A stretch of DNA of 18,252 nt, from NCBI GenBank assembly GCA_032988165.1, contig JANTQF010000517.1, forward strand, positions 1 through 18,252, read 5' to 3'. Both the position numbers and the translations under genes were made by a program. The notes under the pieces are model-generated. The model made no database searches and was not told the DNA's origin. It saw nothing but the letters and a program-made list of their open reading frames with translations. Origin of the DNA: Emmonsiellopsis sp. PD_33 (lineage: Eukaryota > Ascomycota > Eurotiomycetes > Onygenales > Ajellomycetaceae). Every line of letters starts with the position of its first letter. Position 1 is the first letter of the stretch. Positions 1-8,494 of the stretch are shown here, one piece after another.

Positions 1-6
1 GTGCCA

Positions 7-22
7 CCCCCCCCCCCCCCCC
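7..22. repeat. Poly-C homopolymer, 16 bases
   Basis: An uninterrupted run of 16 C lies at the left edge of the window, followed by a T-rich stretch. Tracts like this often break assemblies, so the window edge may be a contig end. Nothing suggests it is coding. Confidence 0.9.
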
Positions 23-132
23 GGCTTTTTGTTCTTGTTCTTCTTTTTTTTGGCGATAGGACCAACCCAAAAAAAGAAGCGGTCATACGAACCGGGGAAG
101 ACCGGTGCAAACCCATCCGCCCCCCACCCAAA

Positions 133-551
133 ATGATCAGCCCAATCCCCCGCAGACTACAGGGCGGAACCCCCGAGGTCTTCAAGGTACCCATCCCCCC
201 CCCCCCCCCCCCCCCCCCCCAATTACTTCCCCGCCCCTCCCTGTTTCCCTCACAATACCCAACCAACCAACCAATCCACCCAACCCACTAACCCATCATC
301 ACCATTCACAGTTCGGCGTCTACATCCTCTTCCCCATCGGCTGGATGTACTACTTCGGCACGAACCTCGAAGAGCGCTTCTCCGTGCCGGACTTCTGGCC
401 GAAACCCGAGCAATCGCATAAGATTCCTTTTGAGATTGGGGAGATTGAGAAGGAGCTTGCGCGCATGAATAAGCAGAAGGCTATTAGGGCGCAGAAGGCG
501 GCGGAGGAGACGGGGGCAGGGACAGGTGGAAGTGCGGCGGAGGGGGCGTGA
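133..551 (+). CDS. pet100: PET100-like cytochrome c oxidase assembly factor; two visible exons, 5' end uncertain
   Basis: Small chaperone of cytochrome c oxidase (complex IV) assembly, anchored in the inner mitochondrial membrane. Exons seen: 133-186 and 312-551. The intron 187-311 starts GTACCC and ends CACAG. The last exon carries the family signature FGVYILFPIGWMYYFG (the single membrane segment), then NLEERFSVPDFWP and HKIPFE, followed by a charged helix and a Gly/Ala/Glu tail. The splice joins PEVFK to FGVYILF, as expected for the family. The start is uncertain. ATG at 133 gives 97 residues with a ten-residue leader. However, positions 153-162 read like a 3' splice site (GACTACAG), so the real protein may begin with an ATG in an exon left of the window and continue GGTPEVFK. 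The intron contains a 26-base C run. Identity is confident from the C-terminal exon; the N terminus is not. Confidence 0.85.
195..220. repeat. Poly-C homopolymer, 26 bases, inside the pet100 intron
   Basis: Twenty-six consecutive C start eight bases after the intron's 5' splice site. The tract length is probably variable between isolates or reads. Its position just after the donor could form an i-motif in DNA or affect splicing (inference). Confidence 0.9.
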
Positions 552-1260
552 TGGGATACAGGCGGTGGTAGATGGTGGTGTTTCTTGTGTATATATATGG
601 AATGAAGCAGGGTCGGGGGCCCGGGATGGGCTTCGATTTGTCTTGGATTGGTTTTGGTTGGGCATGCATGGGATGGGATGCGGAGTTTTTTTTTTCTCTA
701 GGCTGGTTTTTGGGCTTCTACGTTTTTTCCCATCTACTCCTTGTTTTTCATTACCATTTTCTTTCTTTATGGCTTGTATATATAATTCATTTTCATTCTC
801 CTCTTCATATTCCAAAATCATCGAGTTTGGGATGCCGGTCATATGTTTGGTTGATATGGGACCCTTGGAACTCTGTGCATACATGTACATACATCTATCT
901 GGCAATTGGAATATCGTCATACGATCATACGAAGAATTCAAATGGGTATTAAAATCTATATGAGCCAAATGAGATGACAGAAAAAGTGAGTCAACAGAAA
1001 GTAAAAGCGTACACATCAATGATATCTCAACCCTCAACCCCCCGCCGCCCGCCATTAAAAGATCCCCGTCAGAACTACCCATCATGCAATGTAAACGCCA
1101 TCCCAGCCAGGCAGATGGCGGCGGAAATGCAGTATCATACAACCAAATGAAAAAACGCCAACACTCCATCAGTATATAAAATATTCAAGAAAACACCACC
1201 ACATATATAAAATAAACGTGTTAAACCCCCCTTTGTATATCTCCACCCAACCCATCACCA
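552..1260. other. Convergent intergenic region, 709 bp
   Basis: This lies between the stop codons of pet100 (+) and the SPT small-subunit gene (-), so it holds both 3' untranslated regions. It contains a T run near 687-695 and TATATA tracts near 588 and 778. Several open frames cross it, but none has recognisable protein character or credible splice sites. No RNA gene or repeat was recognised. Confidence 0.6.
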
Positions 1261-1738
1261 TCACAGCTCCCCCTTCCCCACCGCTTCCGCCGCGGTCGTC
1301 GCAGCCGTTCCCGCAACTTTCCGCGCAGTCTCCATCAACACCTCGCCCCCTTTCCCCAGCACGGCAGCGGCGGTCGACGACGAAGCCGATGATGCCATGC
1401 TGAGGAACGAAAAGTCGGAGGCAAAGGCGTCGCCGGCCCAGTAGTACCAGATGCGCTGGCAGATGGTCGTGATGTGGTCGGGCAGGTAGACGTAGGCGGC
1501 GATGAGGAGCATGGAGGTTATTAGGAGGAGGAGGGTGTCTGGTCGTTCGTTGCTGGGTTAGTTGGGGTTTTGATAAGGATTTAGGGGGTGAGGGGGGTAG
1601 AGACGCACTGAAGACGAATTTCTCCGTCGGGGTGAGCATGTACAGCGCGACGGTGACTTCGTATTGGTAGTTCTTTAGTTTGAGCCAGCGGATGAAGGAG
1701 GTGAAGATGCCTGGGGAGGCGCCGAGTTGTTGGGACAT
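1261..1738 (-). CDS. Small subunit of serine palmitoyltransferase (SPTSS-like), two exons
   Basis: Activating subunit of serine palmitoyltransferase, the first and rate-limiting enzyme of sphingolipid synthesis in the endoplasmic reticulum. Exons are 1609-1738 and 1261-1538, with a 70-bp intron (donor GTGCGT at 1608, branch site CCAACTAACC, acceptor CCAG ending at 1539). Splicing gives 135 residues. Residues 20-43 (KLKNYQYEVTVALYMLTPTE, then KFVF) match the family core. The junction restores FNTLLLLITSMLLIAAYVYL, the membrane span at about 43-62, followed by PDHI and IWYYWAG. The Ser/Ala-rich tail from about 83 is an extension: human SPTSSA and yeast Tsc3 are only about 70-80 residues. The ATG at 1738 directly precedes the conserved block. 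An upstream in-frame ATG at 1867 adds residues without family character. Confidence 0.88.
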
Positions 1739-2326
1739 GGTGGGTGGGTTTGGGGTATTTTGGAGGATAGCGACGAGGACGGGTAATTTGCCCTGTAAAT
1801 AATGGCGGTGGGAGATCGAAACGCGATCAGAATGAGGATAGGTATCTTGCCCCGTGTAAGGAGTCAAACGAAGGGTCCCTTTGGGTGGAGGGTTGGGTTG
1901 CGGGCGTCAGTCGATGGCGAGGAGGACGTCAGGAGGAAAATGAACAGGATATAGGCCTGCTGTAAAGAGTGCAGCTGGACCTAAGTAGTTGCAGTGACCG
2001 CGGATGTCGTGGCTGGGAGAGAGACAGTTCGTCGCAGGATGGAGGAGGACGGAGAATCGAAGTCGAAGGTTTGCGCTCAGGAGGCGAGGGCGATTGGCCA
2101 ATCAGACAGCTGCATCAAGAAGTTTGATGTCAGCTCTATATCAACTCTCTGGAATATTTATTCCATGCCAGCTCAAGTCTATTCCAAACATATACTTTGG
2201 CTCTATATCCTTAATTCATTCCATTTATTTTTCCTATTCATCTCTAGCCCACCTTCATGGATTCAACCTACACCCCGCCCTAAGCCAATACCAAACATCC
2301 TCCTCGAAGCCTCCTAACCACCCGCC
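1739..2326. promoter_or_regulatory. Divergent promoter between the SPT subunit (-) and release-factor (+) genes
   Basis: A 588-bp head-to-head region. Its main visible element is a palindromic CCAAT site at 2093-2102. Pyrimidine-rich sequence precedes the + strand start at 2327, whose context is CCGCCATGT. Open frames across this stretch look like promoter read-through and have no family character. Confidence 0.6.
2093..2102. promoter_or_regulatory. Palindromic CCAAT element (ATTGGCCAAT)
   Basis: Inverted ATTGG and direct CCAAT abut with no spacer and continue as CCAATCAG, the preferred sequence of the fungal HAP/CBC (Hap2/3/5, AnCF) complex. It lies about 355 bp from the SPT-subunit start and 225 bp from the release-factor start, so it could serve both. 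The sequence match is direct; binding is inferred. Confidence 0.55.
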
Positions 2327-3635
2327 ATGTCTCTCCACCACACGGCCATGCCTCTACTGCGATTACACCAATGGCACTCGAAATGCATGGCGAGATTATT
2401 TTCCTGCTGCAGCCAGCTACCCGTCAAGCAGATGCCTCCGCGTCCGAAGATCAACTTGGCTGATGTGACCGGATCCTATCTCAAGGGAACAGGGCCGGGA
2501 GGACAGGCTATTGTTAGTATTTTAAACTTCTTCCTTATCTGCTCTCAAGTTGAGGTTCTTAATATTTCCTGCTATCCATTACATTGAGCCCCCAGTCTCG
2601 CCTATTGTTTGTTTGAGATTCATCCGTTCTAGTCTGCGTCTGATATATGTTTCATGGCTCTTCAATTTCTATTGCCCTTTTCCTCGTTTCAAGCATTGTC
2701 ACTTTCCATGTTGAGGTTTTTTATCCTTGAGTTTCGATATTTCGTCCTTGGCCCTCACCTCTGTTACGAGTTTGTGGGCGGGTTCTATTATGTCTGTAGC
2801 AGGCATTATTTTATGATTGTTCTTCATTCATGGAGCTCCTTGCACACAAACACACTCAACATAAGGTGGCGTAAAGCTGTATATCCTCAGTCCTTGCAAT
2901 CTTCTTCCAAGGGTACTTGGAATTACCGCCGTCTCCAATTCGGTTCATTGACCCCCTACCTACTCCAAGGTGTTTTTTGATATATCTATGCACAACGCCA
3001 GATAAGACTGTGCCCAGCCTCATTTCCTGCTGTCCATCTATTCATATAGTTTGCATAACCCATTCCTCTTCATTTTCTTTCTTTCTTTTTTATTTTTTCT
3101 TGCACCTTCACCCTTTACACAGTTATACCCTTAACCCCCCAAACTAACCCCCCCACAGAACAAAACCAACTCCGCCGTCCAACTCATCCACAAACCCACC
3201 GGCATCGTGGTAAAATCCCAAGAGACCCGCTCTCGCTCTCAGAACCAGAAAATCGCCCTCCGCATTCTCGCAGAGAAGGTCGAGCTGCTGGAAAAGGGCG
3301 ACAAGAGCCGGGTGGCTGTCAAGGCGGAGACGAAGAAGAAGCGAAAGGCCAGCAGTAACAAGAAGAGTCGGAGGAAGTATCGGAAGCTGGAGGAGGAGAA
3401 GCAGAGGAGGAGGCAGGAGGAGATGGGGGCAGTTGGGGAGGAGGGAGTGATGGCGGCGGTTGAGCGAGGGGTTGAGGCGGAGGGCATGGAAACGGGGGAG
3501 GCAAGGACGGAAGAAGAAGAGCAAACTGGTGAGATGGCTGGTGAGGAATGGGAAGAGTTTGAGCTGGAGAGGGACGAGGATGAGGATGCAGAGCAAATGA
3601 AGGGGGATTCGGAGGGTGTGCAGGGTCAGAAATGA
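2327..3635 (+). CDS. Mitochondrial GGQ release-factor-like peptidyl-tRNA hydrolase (RF-1 domain; C12orf65/Rso55 type), two exons
   Basis: Stand-alone RF-1 domain protein, predicted to hydrolyse peptidyl-tRNA on stalled mitochondrial ribosomes. Exons are 2327-2512 and 3159-3635, giving 220 residues. The 646-bp intron (donor GTTAGT, branch ACTAAC, acceptor CCCACAG) falls two codons after the catalytic motif. The splice joins GTGPGGQAI to NKTNSAVQLIHKPTGIVV, a continuous family signature with G58-G59-Q60 as the catalytic loop. SQETRSRSQNQKIALRILAE follows. The N-terminal 40 residues are rich in Arg, Lys and Ser with almost no acids, consistent with a mitochondrial presequence. After the domain comes a Lys/Arg-rich segment (about 107-135), usual in this group, and then an unusually long Glu-rich tail. 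It lacks the codon-recognition domains of full-length release factors. Confidence 0.88.
2513..3158 (+). other. Long (646-nt) intron of the release-factor-like gene
   Basis: The boundaries are set by the donor GTTAGT and the acceptor CCCACAG, and by the uninterrupted GGQAI-NKTNSAV protein junction. It is about ten times the length of the introns in the neighbouring cse1 gene. I see no internal exon, no C/D or H/ACA snoRNA layout, no group I or II intron core and no transposon ends. The last 100 nt are pyrimidine-rich. Retention would end the protein 24 residues after exon 1. Confidence 0.75.
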
Positions 3636-4257
3636 TTGGAGGAGGTATGTCTGTATGCTAACTTTTGTTTTCGCGTGTATATATGTCTGGTTTTATTTAT
3701 GATGGCGTATGGCGTACTCCGTATAGAAGGCAAAGCTAGCCCTCATGCTGTTTGTTGGTTATCACCCTGTTCCATTTCTGCCGAACCCATTGCCTGTTTG
3801 TTATTCTTAGCTATACCATAACTATATAGCCCTAACTAACATCCACCAGTAAAGCAGGGTGTAACTAATTCTTCCAGACCACAAGAACTAAGGCAAACAC
3901 AATCAATAAAACCCGATCTTCACATGTAGAAAGGTTGCTATCAGATATTGTCTCTCTATATCCCGTCTATGCATCACCATCCCCGCCCCAGCGTCATGTG
4001 GCTTCGGACAACTAACTTAACTAATAACTATACAGCCCCTCACTCTAAACACTCACTGCCCTATTATCCCCCACTTCACCCCTCCATCCACTCCCACTCA
4101 CCAGCTATATATTACCAAGCCCAAATCCCCAACCTCTCCATACTCTAAAAACCTTCCTCTCCTCTCCTCCATCCACCCGAACATCCAACCATCCAAAAAA
4201 AAAAAACCATCTTCAAAACCATAACCAAACCCAAATCAAAGTCCAAAAAATAAAACC
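3636..4257. other. Intergenic region, 622 bp, with the promoter and leader of the Cys-rich gene
   Basis: The left part is the 3' flank of the release-factor gene and holds one TACTCCGTA copy at 3715-3723. The right part is a strong-looking promoter: a TATA element at 4106-4112, a CT-rich tract at 4144-4172, a run of 12 A at 4195-4206 and an A-rich leader up to ACCATGG. CT-tracts upstream of the start are common in highly expressed fungal genes. No other gene is seen. Confidence 0.55.
4106..4112 (+). promoter_or_regulatory. TATA box of the Cys-rich small gene
   Basis: TATATAT lies 146 bp upstream of the start at 4258 and is followed by a CT-rich tract, where transcription often starts in filamentous fungi. 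Position and composition fit a core promoter; this has not been tested. Confidence 0.45.
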
Positions 4258-4506
4258 ATGGCCCCCACCACCACCACCACCACCCTCGTCAACATGCACG
4301 GCAGCTCATGCCCCAAATGCGGCGCCGAGACCGCCGCCAGCTCCAAGACTTGCAGCTCGTGTGGTGCGGTATGTTCTTTTATTTTATTTTTATTTTCAAA
4401 AAAAAATGTCCCATATAAACTGCTCTCCTCCCTTATTCACGCCCGTTGCACGTTAAGTAGTAATAACTAATCATACTTCTTTTCGATACAGTCATGCCCG
4501 CAATAA
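4258..4506 (+). CDS. Small cysteine-rich (zinc-ribbon-like / metallothionein-like) protein, 41 residues, two exons
   Basis: I do not recognise a named family. Exons are 4258-4368 and 4492-4506, with an intron 4369-4491 (donor GTATGT, branch AACTAATC, acceptor GATACAG). The second exon codes only SCPQ and a stop. The protein has a Thr-rich start, then SSCPKCGAETAASS, then KTCSSCGASCPQ. Two CxxC knuckles about 16 residues apart suggest one bound zinc or similar metal, with a fifth Cys two residues before the end. The start context ACCATGG is optimal, and a TATA box and CT-rich leader precede it. Splicing is believable because it places an extra Cys-Pro and a stop directly after CSSCGA. Without splicing the frame runs into intron-like AT-rich sequence. 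A metal-binding or stress role is possible but unproven. Confidence 0.65.
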
Positions 4507-5201
4507 ACACCACAACCACACAACAAACTCAGACGCAGACCTGAGAAGACAAGACAAGGCAAGACAAAGAAACCTGGGAACCTATCTATGTCTTGAGCCC
4601 GGGAAAACGAACCCCTGTGGGAGTTGGCGGTGGTGACGACCACAATGGAATAAATTAGATTGCGATTTCTGGTGGCTTTTTTTCTTCTTCGTCTTTGCAA
4701 GGCTGGATTATGTATTTACGGAGAGAGTGCAATTTGCGGCCGGGAGAATTGGATCGGTTGGATAGGTAGATAGATGGTGGGTGGGGGATATGTTTTGAGT
4801 CTATCTATCTATCTATCGACTATGATTCGTTTGGTTGGTTGTTTTCACCATCGTTGATGGTTGTCATATATATTCGACGCTGAACTGGATGACCATGTAA
4901 CCTGACCTGAGTAGGGAGTAAACAAAGCGGACGTCTCCAACCTACATAGGGTGGGATAACGAGGATAGGAGGAAATAATTAACTAAAAATTCATCAAAGC
5001 GTTCGCTATATTTTTTGATTTCGAAAACACAATCCTCTATGTTCAAATATAGGATAGAAAAAGGAGAAAGAGACAGAATAATCCCCGCCCCGGCTATCTC
5101 CATCCGCATCATAAGACTCATCCATAAACCAATTAATAAATCATCTCCCCGAAAAAAAAAACCCCCCCCCATTGCATTAAAAACAAACAACCAAAAAAAA
5201 A
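4507..5201. other. Convergent intergenic region, 695 bp
   Basis: This separates the stop of the Cys-rich gene (+) from the stop of cse1 (-). It contains the hairpin-forming repeat at 4761-4817, then AT-rich sequence and an A/C homopolymer patch near 5152-5200, including a run of 9-10 C ending at 5170. Open frames across it on the minus strand show no family character. No RNA gene was recognised. Confidence 0.6.
4761..4817 (+). repeat. Inverted TAGA/TCTA repeat forming a 17-bp RNA hairpin downstream of the Cys-rich gene
   Basis: The left arm at 4761-4777 (GATAGGTAGATAGATGG) pairs along its whole length with the right arm at 4801-4817 (CTATCTATCTATCTATC). There are 15 Watson-Crick pairs plus two G-U wobbles at 4766 and 4776, around a 23-nt loop. 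The wobbles pair only if the + strand is transcribed. It starts 255 nt after the stop codon, so it would lie in the 3' untranslated region or just beyond. The right arm is a (TCTA)n microsatellite. Confidence 0.6.
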
Positions 5202-8200
5202 TCACCCACTCAAATACGGCGCCAACCCCGCCTTGGCCTGGTCGCTCAACCTCTCCTGCGCAAAGCTCGAAATCCGTCCAGAATGCTTCTTATCCGCCTC
5301 CTTCAAATACGATCCCACCCACGCCGCATACTGCGGGCCGACCTCCGGCCACGAGTCCCTGGGCACAGCGCGGACGGTATTGAGCTGTGTAAATCCCACG
5401 CCAAATGCCATGTCCTCAACGTCATTTTCGGCGATGAGCTCGTCCTTGGTGGCAGGTAGTGGTGGTTGGTTGAGTAGGTTGAGGAGGGCTTCGCAAGTGA
5501 ACGCCCAGCCCTTCTTGTATCGAGAGGCGAAGGCTTCGGAGTTGGAGAGGGTTTTGGTAAAGGAGATTACGGCGGTTTTGCGGTCGAGGGGGCGGGCGAG
5601 TTTTTGGGTCTCCGGAAGGATGATGTTGAGGTAGATTGGGGTGAAGACCCTGCGAGAGATGTTAGAGACGCTATATGAATGTGGATTGATAAATGACATG
5701 GAAACAACGTTGTGCACATACCCTGTTTGTACGTTTTCTGTGACTTGGATGAAGAAATCTGCGCTATAGCCCTTATCGTCATGGGCGGAAATGAAGTGGT
5801 AGAACCGCACGAATCGGAGGACGAAGTTCTCTGTCTTGGAGTTCTGGAGGCGGGTGAGGATGATTTGGATAATGGAAACGAAGTATTTTTCCAGAAGGGT
5901 GCTGCTAACAAGTCAGTATATCTGCCATCATTAGGATTGAATGGTCACATACGAAGGGAAATTGGCAATGACGCTCTCCAATAGATCAAACCCAAAGCTT
6001 TCATTCGTCTTTGAAGAGACAAGCTTTTGGAAGATACCTAGGATAGGTTCCACCTGGTTGTTTTTCGTAATGGATTCTGCCCCACGTGGAATAATCGACG
6101 TGAGCAGGCGAACCAGGGCTGGAACGTTGCCCTTCGATTCCCACATGGTTGGCATGATGATTGGACCTATTAGGCTCTGGTAGGATTCGGGTAGCGTAGC
6201 GGATGGGTTTGCCTCGAGCAACGCCGCGAGCAGTTGGAACACATAAGGAACGAATTCTTCGACCATATTAGTGACATAATTCCCCTAGAGCGTGGAATAA
6301 ACTTACCTTGCACGTCATTCTGCAAGACAGCAACAAAAGGCGGGTAGAGAGCCTCTTCAAGCTTCGCAGGCTGTGCGGGCGCCGCAAATCTATATTAATA
6401 ATGTTAGAGGGTATTATAATGTTACAAGAGCGGATTTCCTACCTAATCAAAGCGCCCAGAGCTTCAAAGTGGTAATAGTAGAACCTAGGATTGCTCGGGT
6501 TCGTGCAGATGATCTGCGTTATCTTGATGAAATGTTGAAGAATGCTCTCGGTCAGCGGGATGACGCCATCCTTAATCACAATGAGCACTCTCATCACACA
6601 TCTCATAAGGAATTCGTTTTCTTGGACTTTCTGTGGGGCGGGATCCTTTTCTATCAATTGGAAAATGTGCTCAAGAAGCTCGCCTGCTAGAGGAGTAATC
6701 CAGCTGGATGAAATGACCGCCTGGCCCTTGCCATCCGTAAGGGACAAAATCCGCTCAACGGCTACAGCAGCATAAGTGTAGACCACATACTCGGACGAAG
6801 CCAGGTGCTTCACCAGGAGCGGCAAAACCTCCTGCCACTGTTCCTTCGTCATCAAGCTCCGGAATGCATAAAGATATTTTATGGCATCCACCTTGAGAAT
6901 CGGGTGAATGCCGTTTTGTGTGACTAAATCGGATGCCAGATGCTGCTGGAAGAAATCTGTAATGTTGACCAGGCTGTTTGTGCTGGTAACGCCGTGGCTG
7001 GCAGTCGCAACACCCTTGGCGGCAATAGCCGAGAATAAATAGATGGCCGTGTCTTTAGCTTTCCATTGTTCCGACGGGTCCTTGGTGTACTCCGCGAGGT
7101 AGTGTTGGACGTATTGGGATACGACTTTCGTAACGGACTGCTCGAACTTTTCCAGCAGCTGCCGCAGGAAATCGGTGGCAGCCCGCCTTCTAGTATCGCT
7201 GTCCGAGCCCTCAAGATCTCTCCGGATAAATTCAATGGGCTCATCCTCGAACATCTCGATGTCAGACTCACGCAGACTAACATTGGGCAGAATCACCTTC
7301 TCCGTAACTTGGCTTAGGGTGGCCTCATCCTGGAATGCAACGGCGTGCTCCGGAAGCCGTGCAATGGAAGTTAAGAACTTCAGAGCGCGGGAAACGAGAA
7401 TGTCATATTTTGTCTCCTGCCCGATCGTGGTGAGAAGGTTCCACGAGCTCCCAATGAATTGTTGGATATGGGTCCCAAACACATCAATATATTTCTGGAC
7501 GTAGAGAGTCAACACTTCAAATATGCCCGCCTTCACGAATTCCAGTTGTCCCGATTCCGACTCATCATCCGTATGTAGCAGTGTATTGTCGTATACCAAA
7601 TACTTCAATAAAAGAGCGGAAATGGCGGTAAGATTTTCCTCGAACATGGGAGGCAGATCGTGCGAAGACAGGTCATACATCAGTTTTATCATCAAATTGA
7701 GTTGGGTGAAGCCCTGCGTCAAGTTTTCCTTGTTTGCTTTATTTTGTTCAAGGTAGGTGTCAAGGCTCTGTATGCGAGAGCTCAAGTTAGCGATTAGCAG
7801 ACGACGGGACAGGGCGGGGTAGCTAATACCTCAAAGAGAGAGAGGTACGGAGTCCCAAACTTCCCCAAAACATGGTTGATCTCAGTGTACAAATCGTCTG
7901 ACCGGAATAGAGGCCGCCATCTTTTGAAAATGGAGTGAGCAACCTGTAAAACGCCAATGTTCACAATGGGGTTGTCTGCAGAAAACTTGGAGACAAGGTC
8001 CTATCGAAACGTATTAGCCTCAAACTCCGCCTCTCGGTAAAAAGAGCACATACATCCACCAGCGTGTCCCATCTTTCCCAAAAATCGCTGTCGGCTATGA
8101 CGCTTACTGCCTCTCCCAATTGAGTTTGGATTCCCGGCGGGACAGAAATCATGAGAGCGATCAGTTCACGTTTGATTGTCACAACCTCGTCTTGGGCGAG

Positions 8201-8494
8201 CTTATAGTTGCCATCCTCGTCGGTCCAATTCCGTTTGATGAAGTTTTTGAAGCACAATGCGCTGGCTAGCCGGGTGTTATATGGGGTAGAAGCGGAAGCG
8301 GTGGTCTGGAGGAGAAGGATGGAAAAGCCTGGTTTCGACTCCTCTTGACGGAGGGTGGCCTCAGCTGCACAGGGAGAAAAGTCAGATCAAAACGAATGAA
8401 ATCGATTTCAATATGCAGTCATACCTTGCTTGTGCTGCCTGGGATCCAAGCTTGCCTCGAGCAGCTGAGCAAGAGCTGCCATGTTGTCGGCCAT
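5202..8494 (-). CDS. cse1: Cse1/CAS, importin-alpha re-exporter (karyopherin-beta family), eight exons
   Basis: Exportin that returns importin-alpha to the cytoplasm with Ran-GTP, so that nuclear import can cycle. Exons: 8425-8494, 8054-8364, 7830-8000, 6443-7767, 6307-6389, 5953-6256, 5722-5904 and 5202-5649. They join in frame to 964 residues, against about 960 in yeast and 971 in human. The seven introns are 48-76 bp with GTATGT/GTAAGT/GTAGGA-type donors. The importin-beta N-terminal domain (about 24-97) includes ALCFKNFIKRNWTDEDGNY. The motifs QTQLGEAVSVIADSDFWERW and VAHSIFKRWRPLFRSDDLY are diagnostic of Cse1. HEAT repeats fill the rest, including NPSNPRFYYYHFEALGALI at the exon 4/5 junction. 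The ATG at 8494 opens MADNMAALAQLLEASL; a longer in-frame ATG at 8614 adds non-conserved sequence. Intron 6 ends in a tandem acceptor. Transcribed divergently from tsc2. Confidence 0.95.

Noticed and set aside
306..1169. 287-codon minus-strand open frame
   Set aside because: It lies antisense to the conserved pet100 exon and then crosses intergenic DNA; the protein has no recognisable character.
2004..2468. 154-codon plus frame upstream of and overlapping the release-factor gene
   Set aside because: It crosses the promoter with its CCAAT palindrome and overlaps conserved coding sequence in another frame; the residues look random.
2513..3158. snoRNA or self-splicing intron inside the long intron
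   Set aside because: No paired C (RUGAUGA) and D (CUGA) boxes, H/ACA layout or group I/II core could be found by eye, and ordinary spliceosomal sites are present.
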